From assembly GCA_030050125.1 (NCBI GenBank), contig JASIJN010000506.1, forward strand, positions 1 to 5,869: a stretch of DNA of 5,869 nt, read 5' to 3'. Origin of the DNA: Streptosporangiaceae bacterium. GTDB lineage: Bacteria; Actinomycetota; Actinomycetes; Streptosporangiales; Streptosporangiaceae. A program made the position numbers and the translations under genes. The notes beneath the pieces were generated by a model. That model saw nothing but the letters and a program-made list of their open reading frames with translations. It was not told where the DNA came from and made no database searches. Positions 1-5,487 of this stretch are shown here, piece after piece (positions within the stretch are counted from its first letter, which is position 1; the number at the start of each line of letters is the position of its first letter).

Positions 1-893
1 GCTGCGGCAACGCCGACCTGTTCGCGATCATCGCCGGCCTGGAGCTGAAGCGGGGCCACGAGCTGCTGCCGCCGGGACGCCTGGCCGAGCTGGCGTCGAC
101 GGCCAGGACCATCGCCGAGTTCGCCAACCTGCCGCTGGCCGCGCGGCAGCCCTACGTCGGCTCGTCGGCGTTCACCACCAAGGCGGGCCTGCATGCCTCG
201 GCGATCGCCCGGCGCCCGGACGCGTACGCGCACATCGACCCCGGCGCGGTCGGCAACCAGCAGCAGGTCCTGGTCAGCGAGCTGGCCGGGCGCAGCAACG
301 TGCTGGCCAAGGCGGCCGAGCTCGGCCTCGAGCTGTCGCCGGAGCAGGCCACCGAGGTGCTGGACCAGGTCAAGGCGGCCGAGCACCGCGGCTACGCGTA
401 CGAGGCCGCCGACGCCTCGTTCGAACTGCTGGTGCGCAGGACCGTCAGCGCGCTGCCGGCCTGGTTCACCCTGGACAGCTACCGGGTAATGATCGAGCGC
501 TCCGCGGCCGAGGACCGGAGCGAGGCGATCGTGCGGCTGCGGCTCGGCGAGGAGCGGGTGGTCGCGGTCGGCGAGGGCGTCGGCCCGGTGCACGCGCTCG
601 ACCGGGCGCTGCGCCGGGCGCTCAGCGGCTTCTACCCGGCCCTGTCCGGCATCCGCCTGGCCGACTACAAGGTGCGGATACTGGACGGCCGCGCCGCGAC
701 GAGCGCGGTCACCCGGGTGATGCTCACCTCGGCCGACGCCGTGGGGGAGTGGACCACGGTCGGCGTTTCCGACGACATCGTCACCGCTTCGTGGGAGGCT
801 CTCGCCGACGGTGTCGGGTACGGCCTGCTCCGCGCGGGCGCGCAGCCCCCGGGCGCCCCGCTCCACCTCGAAACCATCCCGGAGAACGTATGA
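1..893 (+). CDS. cimA: Citramalate synthase, C-terminal part (5' end outside window)
   Basis: The frame is open from the first base (first full codon at 3) and gives 296 residues ending in TGA at 891-893. The family is normally about 520-540 residues, so most of the N-terminal HMGL-like TIM barrel lies upstream. Visible are the barrel-end motif CGNADL (window residues 1-6), the linker motif KAGLHASAI (60-68), YAHIDP..VGN (75-85), [10 protein letters not shown] (90-99), and a C-terminal LeuA-type regulatory/dimer domain (about 150-285). The CGNADL and SELAGRSN motifs distinguish citramalate synthase from classical 2-isopropylmalate synthase. The enzyme condenses pyruvate with acetyl-CoA to (R)-citramalate in the cytosol, feeding 2-oxobutanoate for isoleucine. 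By alignment from memory with M. tuberculosis LeuA, H64 and Y75 match its catalytic His and Tyr. The stop overlaps the ilvD start by 4 nt. The C-terminal domain suggests feedback control, probably by isoleucine; the effector is inferred. Confidence 0.9.
   Translation, partial: CGNADLFAIIAGLELKRGHELLPPGRLAELASTARTIAEFANLPLAARQPYVGSSAFTTKAGLHASAIARRPDAYAHIDPGAVGNQQQVLVSELAGRSNVLAKAAELGLELSPEQATEVLDQVKAAEHRGYAYEAADASFELLVRRTVSALPAWFTLDSYRVMIERSAAEDRSEAIVRLRLGEERVVAVGEGVGPVHALDRALRRALSGFYPALSGIRLADYKVRILDGRAATSAVTRVMLTSADAVGEWTTVGVSDDIVTASWEALADGVGYGLLRAGAQPPGAPLHLETIPENV
881..884 (+). promoter_or_regulatory. Shine-Dalgarno for ilvD
   Basis: GGAG lies 5 nt before the ATG at 890, inside the last codons of cimA. 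It fixes the ilvD start at 890 rather than at the upstream in-frame ATG at 749, which lies deep inside cimA. Confidence 0.7.
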
Positions 894-2566
894 CTGCCCA
901 GTTGCCCCGGCCGCGTTCCGGCCCGCTCACCACCGGCCCCTCGCGGGCACCGGCCCGCGCGATGCTGCGCGCGGTCGGGCTCAGCGAGGACGACCTGCAG
1001 CGCCCGCAGGTGGCCGTGGCCTCGTCCTGGAACGAGGTGACGCCGTGCAACGTGCACCTGAACGGGCTGGCCCTCGCGGCCAAGGAGGGGGTCAGGCAGG
1101 CCGGGGCGGTGCCGCTGGAGTTCGGCACGATCGCCGTGTCCGACGGGATCTCGATGGGCACCGAGGGCATGAAGGCCTCTCTGGTCAGCCGGGAGATCAT
1201 CGCCGACTCGGTCGAGCTGATGATGCAGGCCGAGCAGTTCGACGCGCTGGTGGCGATCGCCGGCTGCGACAAATCGCTGCCGGGCATGCTGATGGCCTGT
1301 GCCCGGGTGGACCTGCCCGCCGCGTTCCTGTACGGCGGCACGATCCTGCCCGGGCACGCGCTCGGCCGGTCGCTGACCATCCAGGACGTGTTCGAGGCGG
1401 TCGGCGGCCACGCGGCCGGTGACGTCTCCGACGCCGACCTGCTGGCGATCGAGCGGGCCGCCTGCCCCGGCGCCGGCTCGTGCGCGGGCATGTACACGGC
1501 CAACACCATGTCGATGTGCGCCGAGGCGCTGGGCATGACGCTGCCCGGCGAGGCGTCGCCGCCCGCGGTCAGCGCCGAGCGGACCGACCTGGCCCGGCGC
1601 ACCGGGGAGGTGGTGGTCGCCGCGCTGGCCGCCGGGCTGCGGCCGCGCGAGATCATGACCAGGGCCGCCTTCCTGAACGCGGCCACCATGGTGATGGCCA
1701 CGGCCGGGTCGACCAACGCGGTGCTGCACCTGCTGGCCATCTCCCGCGAGGCCGGCGTCGAGCTGACCCTGCACGACTTCGACGCGGTGAGCCGCCGGAC
1801 TCCGGTGATCGCCTCGGTGCGGCCGTCCGGCCTGTACGTCATGAGCGAGCTGGACCAGGCCGGCGGCGTGCCGGTGATCCTGCGCGAGCTGCTGTCGGCA
1901 GGCCTGATCGACGGGGACACGATCACGGTCAACGGCCGGACGCTCGGCGAGAACGTGGCCGACGCGTTCGAGCCGGACGGCAAGGTGGTCCGCCCGGCGA
2001 AGGACCCGTTCCAGCCGGACGGGGGCCTGGCAGTGCTGCGGGGCAGCCTGGTCCCGAACGGCGCGGTGGTGAAGACGCCGGGCATCGAGGGCCTGCGGTT
2101 CGACGGGCGCGCGCGGGTCTTCGAGTGCGAGGAGGACTGCTTCGCCGCGGTCACCGCGCGGCAGGTGAGCAAGGGCGACGTGCTGGTCATCAGGAACGAG
2201 GGGCCCAAGGGCGGCCCGGGCATGCGCGAGATGCTCGCGGTCACCGCGGCGATCAAGGGCGCCGGGCTCGGCCGGGATGTGGTCCTGGTCACCGACGGGC
2301 GGTTCTCGGGCGCCACGTTCGGGGCCTGCGTGGCGCACGCGGCGCCCGAGGCCTGGGACGGCGGGCCGATCGCGCTGGTCCGCGACGGCGACGGCATCCT
2401 GCTGGACGTACCGCAGCGGCGCCTGGAACTGGCGGTCGACGACGCGGAACTGGAGCGGCGGCGGGCGGAGTGGAAGCGCCGGGCGCCGAACTACACCAGC
2501 GGGGCGCTGGCCAAGTACGCCGCGCTGGTCTCGGGCGCCGATCGCGGCGCGGTCTGCTCGGTGTAG
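890..2566 (+). CDS. ilvD: Dihydroxy-acid dehydratase
   Basis: This complete 558-residue protein of the IlvD/Edd family removes water from 2,3-dihydroxy-isovalerate and 2,3-dihydroxy-3-methylvalerate, giving the keto-acid precursors of valine (and leucine) and isoleucine. Three cysteines sit where the family binds its Fe-S cluster: C53 in TPCN, C126 in GCDKS and C198 in CPGAGSC. The 558-residue length and this three-Cys pattern fit the [2Fe-2S] class rather than the longer [4Fe-4S] E. coli type. Probable Mg ligands are D85 (VSDG), D127, K128 (usually carbamylated) and E447 (GGPGMREM). S473 in GRFSG matches the general-base serine. The start at 890 has GGAG 5 nt upstream and overlaps the cimA stop (ATGA), so the two are probably translated together. 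Sugar-acid dehydratases share the fold, and RNEGP (435-439) is a form I associate with those relatives, but the coupling to cimA favours the amino-acid role. Confidence 0.93.
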   Translation: MTAQLPRPRSGPLTTGPSRAPARAMLRAVGLSEDDLQRPQVAVASSWNEVTPCNVHLNGLALAAKEGVRQAGAVPLEFGTIAVSDGISMGTEGMKASLVSREIIADSVELMMQAEQFDALVAIAGCDKSLPGMLMACARVDLPAAFLYGGTILPGHALGRSLTIQDVFEAVGGHAAGDVSDADLLAIERAACPGAGSCAGMYTANTMSMCAEALGMTLPGEASPPAVSAERTDLARRTGEVVVAALAAGLRPREIMTRAAFLNAATMVMATAGSTNAVLHLLAISREAGVELTLHDFDAVSRRTPVIASVRPSGLYVMSELDQAGGVPVILRELLSAGLIDGDTITVNGRTLGENVADAFEPDGKVVRPAKDPFQPDGGLAVLRGSLVPNGAVVKTPGIEGLRFDGRARVFECEEDCFAAVTARQVSKGDVLVIRNEGPKGGPGMREMLAVTAAIKGAGLGRDVVLVTDGRFSGATFGACVAHAAPEAWDGGPIALVRDGDGILLDVPQRRLELAVDDAELERRRAEWKRRAPNYTSGALAKYAALVSGADRGAVCSV

Positions 2567-2568
2567 GG

Positions 2569-2595
2569 CCGGGCGCGGTGTGCTGCGGCGCCCGG
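2569..2595 (+). terminator. Candidate hairpin terminator after ilvD
   Basis: An 8-bp perfect GC stem (CCGGGCGC at 2569-2576 with GCGCCCGG at 2588-2595) and an 11-nt loop start 3 nt after the ilvD stop. There is no clear U tract, as is common for actinobacterial hairpins. The position between two unrelated genes supports a terminator, but GC-rich DNA makes such stems by chance. Confidence 0.4.
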
Positions 2596-2601
2596 GCTGG
2601 T

Positions 2602-2613
2602 TAGCTATCGGTT
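2602..2613 (+). promoter_or_regulatory. Possible -10 element of a leaderless psiE-like transcript
   Basis: TAGCTA (2602-2607) ends 6 nt before the ATG at 2614, in a short AT-richer patch. No Shine-Dalgarno precedes the ATG. The spacing would suit a leaderless mRNA starting at the A of ATG, which is common in actinobacteria. The hexamer lacks the conserved final T and no good -35 is seen, so this is only a candidate. Confidence 0.25.
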
Positions 2614-3120
2614 ATGGACGAGCCAGGCGAACCGCCCGGGCGGCGGTCCCGGCGATCCTGGACGCCCAGGGTCGCCGGGTCGATCTCCGTGCTCGAGCAC
2701 GCGCAAGACGTGGTCACCGTCGCCGTCGGCGTCGTGCTGCTGCTCCTCGCGGCGCTGCTGCTGGTCTCGGGCATAGCGGAGTTCGTGCACGCGGTGGGCT
2801 CGGCGAGGATCCTGTCCGCGGCGTCGATCACCGGGGCGGCCGCGAGCCTGCTCGACGAGCTGCTGCTGGTGCTGATCCTGATCGAGATCCTGCACACCGT
2901 GGTGCTCTCGCTCCGGTCGCACCGCCTGCTGGCCCAGCCGTTCATCATCGTCGGTCTGGTCGCCGTGATCAGGAAGATCCTCTTCGTCCTCAGCGGCGAG
3001 CAGAAGGTCTCCACGTCCACGCTGGCGCTGCTGATCGCGATGGTCGCCGTGTTCGTCCTCGGGCTCATCGCGGTCAGCTGGTTCGAGAAAGGCGAAGAGG
3101 CCGGCCCGGCCGGCCGCTGA
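2614..3120 (+). CDS. PsiE-family four-helix membrane protein
   Basis: The 168-residue protein has an Arg-rich cytoplasmic N-terminus (1-20) and four hydrophobic segments at about 33-54, 78-100, 108-126 and 136-156. The third carries PFIIVGLVAVIRKILFVL (109-126), and the second ends in LIEILHTVV. Both match the conserved core of the phosphate-starvation-inducible PsiE family as I remember it. The E. coli member is about 136 residues, so this one has an N-terminal extension of about 25-30. The molecular function of PsiE is unknown; induction by phosphate starvation is known for E. coli and cannot be assumed here. The gene stands alone between an amino-acid operon and a surface-structure operon, with candidate hairpins on both sides. 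The ATG has no ribosome-binding site. The coding frame is supported by strong G/C bias at third positions and the hydrophobic pattern. Confidence 0.8.
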   Translation: MDEPGEPPGRRSRRSWTPRVAGSISVLEHAQDVVTVAVGVVLLLLAALLLVSGIAEFVHAVGSARILSAASITGAAASLLDELLLVLILIEILHTVVLSLRSHRLLAQPFIIVGLVAVIRKILFVLSGEQKVSTSTLALLIAMVAVFVLGLIAVSWFEKGEEAGPAGR

Positions 3121-3140
3121 CCGCTCTCAGCTGCGGTCGG
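3117..3140 (+). terminator. Candidate hairpin over the psiE-like stop codon
   Basis: CTGACCGC (3117-3124) pairs with GCGGTCGG (3133-3140), giving 8 pairs including one T-G, with an 8-nt loop. It contains the TGA stop at 3118-3120. No U tract follows. A terminator or mRNA 3'-end stabiliser is plausible. Confidence 0.35.
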
Positions 3141-3272
3141 GGCGCTGTTCGAAAAGCCCGCATGGTCGCGGAATACAAATATGTCAACGGCCTTGTGCGG
3201 ACCGCCGGATGTGCGCAATGCTGGCACGGCGGTCACAGGTAAGCAATACAGTCAGCGGGAGCAAGACGGCTC
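3121..3272. other. Intergenic region with inverted repeat and possible promoter
   Basis: This 152-nt stretch is the only real gap in the window and is clearly less GC-rich than the genes, notably at 3171-3187. It contains an 8-bp inverted repeat (GACCGCCG 3200-3207, CGGCGGTC 3227-3234, 19-nt spacer). It also holds TACAGT (3247-3252), which fits the actinobacterial -10 pattern TANNNT but has no convincing -35. This is where the promoter of the downstream four-gene run would be expected. The inverted repeat just upstream of TACAGT could be an operator; this is inference. Confidence 0.5.
3257..3261 (+). promoter_or_regulatory. Possible Shine-Dalgarno for the lipoprotein gene
   Basis: GGGAG lies 11 nt before the ATG at 3273, somewhat farther than usual. 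It is the main argument for that start over the GTG at 3333, which has only GGCGA directly abutting it. Confidence 0.35.
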
Positions 3273-3887
3273 ATGACATTGCTCGATGCCGCTCGTCCGC
3301 CATTACTCGCAGCGTTCGGACTGTCCCGGCGAGTGGCGGACCGGCCTTCCCGGCCCGCCTTCCTCGCCGGGCTCACCGCATTGGCGCTGGGCCTAGCGGG
3401 CTGCGGCGGCCAGGCCAGCGTGGCGTTGCCGGCCAGGGCCGCGCCGCAGGCGTCGCCGGCCGCGGTGGCCGGGGCCCCGCAGACCCCGCAGGACCAGGTC
3501 GTCGCCGCCTACACCGGTTACTGGCAGGCGCTCGGCCAGGCGCTGGACTCCCAGAACGCGGTGAACGCGCGGACGATCCTGGCGCCCTACGCGGCGTCGG
3601 CCATGATTCCGTCGCTGATCAGCGGGTTCGAGACCGACTGGTCCCGGGGCGAGGTCCAGTACGGCAGCCCGGTGCCGCACATCCTGAGCGTGCGGATCAC
3701 CGGCGACCGCGCGAACGTGCACGACTGCGCGGACTTCAGCAACGCCGGCGTGCAGAGCGCCAGCACCGGCCAGGTGATCGGCGGCCTGGGCGATTCCCGA
3801 GTCAACATGATCAGCACGCTGGTGTTCACCGGCGGCCGGTGGCTGGTCAGCGATCAGATCCCGGTGGTGTTGCCATGCGTTCCCTGA
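3273..3887 (+). CDS. Predicted lipoprotein, first gene of Tad-like run
   Basis: The 204-residue reading from ATG 3273 contains a hydrophobic segment (30-43) ending in a lipobox LAGC with C44 as the predicted lipidated residue. The protein would be exported, cut by signal peptidase II and anchored outside the membrane. An Ala/Pro-rich linker (about 48-72) leads to a compact domain (about 74-204) whose outline (AYTGYWQAL helix, then strands ending in WLVSDQIPVVLPC) suggests an NTF2/SnoaL-like fold; that is a guess from pattern. C152 and C202 could form a disulfide. The start is uncertain. GTG 3333 (V21) would give a normal 24-residue signal peptide, and the first 20 codons have unusually low third-position GC and include a TTA, unlike the rest. 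The 3' end overlaps the next gene by 13 nt. The precise role is unknown; position suggests an accessory part of the envelope apparatus encoded downstream. Confidence 0.75.
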   Translation: MTLLDAARPPLLAAFGLSRRVADRPSRPAFLAGLTALALGLAGCGGQASVALPARAAPQASPAAVAGAPQTPQDQVVAAYTGYWQALGQALDSQNAVNARTILAPYAASAMIPSLISGFETDWSRGEVQYGSPVPHILSVRITGDRANVHDCADFSNAGVQSASTGQVIGGLGDSRVNMISTLVFTGGRWLVSDQIPVVLPCVP

Positions 3888-4768
3888 ACCGAGCGGCCGT
3901 TCGACAGCGGGCCTTCCTGGCCGCGCTGCTGCTGGCCGTCGCGGCCGCGCTGCCCGCCTCCGGGTTCGGGGCGCCCGCCGCGTCCGCGGCCGAGCAGCTT
4001 GCGGCCGGGGGAGGCTGCCACTACCAGCTGATCAACGGCGGCTACGAGTGGGTGTGCACGAACACGATCACGACTCCGGGCGGGCCGGGCGCCGGCGGCG
4101 GCGCAGGGCCGACGTCCGCGTGCACGCTGATCCCGCTGTCGCAGCAGCAGGCCCAGTTCCTCGGGCTGCAGTGGCCGGCGCCCGCGGGCCACACCTGGGA
4201 GGCGATCACCTGCCCGGGCACCCAGCCCTTCGGCGGCGTGACCCTGGTCGACGACGCGACCGGCGCTCCCGCCGTGACCCCGCAGCAGCTGGCGCAGATC
4301 GCGATCGGCGAGCTCATCATTCCCGAATTGAACGCGCAGACAGCGCCGCCACGCGGCCGCGACGGGCTGGTCGGGCTGCCGGAATGGTTCTGGATACCCG
4401 GCCCGGCCTGGGCCGCCGTGCACAGCCCGCGGGTGACGGCCGGGCCGGTGTGGGCCCTGGCCACCGCGGTGCCCACGGGGATCGTCTTCCATCCGGGCGG
4501 CGGCCTGCCCGGCATCACGTGCGACGGGCCGGGCACCGCCTACCGGGCGGCGCTGCCGCTGGCCGATCAGCACACCGACTGCTCCTACACCTACGACCAG
4601 CCGTCGGCCGGGCAGCCCGGCAACGCGTACGCGGCGTCGGTCACGGTCCTGTGGAACGTCTTCTGGGTCGGATCGGGCGGCGCGGGCGGCCAGGTCGCCG
4701 CCGGGCGGCCGGTGAGCACGCCGCTGACGCTGCGCGTCGCGGCGGGAGAGGCACTGGTGACCAGCTGA
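3875..4768 (+). CDS. Sec-exported six-cysteine protein of unknown function
   Basis: The ATG at 3875 starts a 297-residue protein with a clear Sec signal peptide: basic n-region (R2, R10, R12), hydrophobic core (about 13-28), and a predicted cut in PAASA|AEQ after residue 38. Starting here makes the signal peptide begin properly; the frame is open upstream but that stretch is the lipoprotein gene. A weak GGTGG lies 7 nt upstream. The mature part has six cysteines (C48, C61, C83, C113, C216, C236), enough for three disulfides, and a Gly/Pro-rich linker at 68-80. Motifs are GLVGLPEWFWIPGPAW (164-179), CDGPGTAY (216-223) and DCSYTYDQPSA (235-245), the last part strand-rich and perhaps PKD/Ig-like. 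I recall similar proteins beside SAF/ATPase genes in streptomycetes, often named only as hypothetical. No membrane anchor is seen, so it is probably secreted or wall-associated. Function is not known. Confidence 0.82.
   Translation: MRSLNRAAVRQRAFLAALLLAVAAALPASGFGAPAASAAEQLAAGGGCHYQLINGGYEWVCTNTITTPGGPGAGGGAGPTSACTLIPLSQQQAQFLGLQWPAPAGHTWEAITCPGTQPFGGVTLVDDATGAPAVTPQQLAQIAIGELIIPELNAQTAPPRGRDGLVGLPEWFWIPGPAWAAVHSPRVTAGPVWALATAVPTGIVFHPGGGLPGITCDGPGTAYRAALPLADQHTDCSYTYDQPSAGQPGNAYAASVTVLWNVFWVGSGGAGGQVAAGRPVSTPLTLRVAAGEALVTS
4756..4760 (+). promoter_or_regulatory. Shine-Dalgarno for the SAF-domain gene
   Basis: GGTGA lies 7 nt before the ATG at 4768, within the end of the preceding gene. It supports this start over the far-upstream in-frame ATG at 4048. 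Confidence 0.5.
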
Positions 4769-5487
4769 TGAGCGGCAGCGACCCGGGTCTTGGCTACGGG
4801 ACCGTCTTCCATCCCGAGCCCGAGCCGCCGAGGAACGGCCCGGTCCCGGCGATCGCGCGCAGCCAGTTGCGGGGGCTCCCGCGGCGGCGGCGGCCGGCCA
4901 TGATCGCCCTCGCCGCCGCGCTCATCGGGGCCGGGATACTGGCCAGTGCGGCGCTCTACCAGCGTGAAGACCGCCAGGTTCCGGTGGTCATGGTCACCAC
5001 GGCGGTGCCGGTGGGATCCGTGATCACCTCGGGCGACGTCGGCACCACGACCGTGGCCGCCGGGCCCGGGCTGCAGGTCATCCCGGCCCGGCAGCTGTCG
5101 CAGGTGGTCGGCCTGGTCGCGGCCACGTCGCTGCGGCCCGGAACGCTGCTCGCCCCCTCCGAGCTGACCAGCAAGCTGTCGCCCTCCCCCGGCCAGCAGC
5201 TGGTGCCGGTGGCGATCAAGCCGTCCGGGCTCCCGGCCAGCGGCCTGGGCCCGGGCGACCAGGTGCTCGTGGTCGCGACGCCGGCCGCCGGCGGATCCTC
5301 GTCCGGGGCGGCGCCGGTGCTGCTGCGACCGGTCGCCGCCGTGGTCGACGCGGTGGACGCCGTTCCCGATCAGGACGGCTTCGACGTCGTCGACCTCCTG
5401 GTCGCCTCGGGCACCGGGCCCGAGGTGGCCGAGCAGGCGGCCACCGGGCAGATCGCGCTCGTGGTCACCAGCCGGAGCGGGCCGTGA
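4768..5487 (+). CDS. SAF-domain membrane-anchored protein, CpaB/RcpC-like
   Basis: The 239-residue protein has a Pro-rich cytoplasmic N-terminus (1-34), a basic patch RRRRRP (about 39-43), one transmembrane helix (about 45-64) and a SAF domain (about 71-134). The SAF domain shows the usual order: VTTAVPVGSVITSGDV, then VVGLVAATSLRPGTLLAPSEL. A second domain (about 144-237) contains GLGPGDQVLVVATP and a final LVVT strand. In Tad/Flp systems CpaB/RcpC is an inner-membrane or periplasmic assembly component; the short actinobacterial SAF proteins are thought to do a related job, but this is by analogy. The start ATG shares one base with the upstream stop (TGATG), and the stop overlaps the next gene by 4 nt, so translation is probably coupled. 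SAF domains also occur in flagellar FlgA and in sialic-acid synthases; the N-terminal anchor and the ATPase next door favour the CpaB-type role. Confidence 0.8.
   Translation: MSGSDPGLGYGTVFHPEPEPPRNGPVPAIARSQLRGLPRRRRPAMIALAAALIGAGILASAALYQREDRQVPVVMVTTAVPVGSVITSGDVGTTTVAAGPGLQVIPARQLSQVVGLVAATSLRPGTLLAPSELTSKLSPSPGQQLVPVAIKPSGLPASGLGPGDQVLVVATPAAGGSSSGAAPVLLRPVAAVVDAVDAVPDQDGFDVVDLLVASGTGPEVAEQAATGQIALVVTSRSGP
5474..5477 (+). promoter_or_regulatory. Shine-Dalgarno for the ATPase gene
   Basis: GGAG lies 6 nt before GTG 5484, inside the last codons of the SAF gene. It supports the GTG start and the 4-nt GTGA overlap. Confidence 0.6.

Noticed and set aside
749..889. 47-residue N-terminal extension of ilvD from ATG 749
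   Set aside because: It overlaps the conserved end of cimA, is Arg-rich without family similarity, and the ATG at 890 has a good GGAG at proper spacing.
665..2397. Two long minus-strand open frames (665-2338 and 781-2397) across cimA/ilvD
   Set aside because: They lie opposite the unmistakable ilvD gene; their composition (Arg/His/Gly/Ala-rich, or Ser/Arg/Pro-rich) is that of a GC-rich antisense shadow with no recognisable domain.
2601..3236. Minus-strand open frame opposite the PsiE-like gene
   Set aside because: It is Ser/Thr-rich shadow coding; the + strand frame has four clear membrane helices and a family core motif.
3222..3252. TGGCAC as a sigma-54 -24 box or a -35 partner of TACAGT
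   Set aside because: There is no TTGC-type -12 at the required spacing, and as a -35 it is a poor match with 19-nt spacing.
3209..3874. Upstream extension of the six-Cys protein to 3209
   Set aside because: This part is out of frame inside the lipoprotein gene; starting at 3875 places a normal signal peptide at the N-terminus.
3854..4573. Minus-strand open frame opposite the six-Cys gene
   Set aside because: It is Arg/Gly/Gln-rich shadow without motifs, while the + strand shows a signal peptide and patterned cysteines.
4048..4767. Upstream extension of the SAF protein to 4048
   Set aside because: It is an Arg-rich shadow of the six-Cys gene; ATG 4768 has GGTGA upstream and the TGATG junction.
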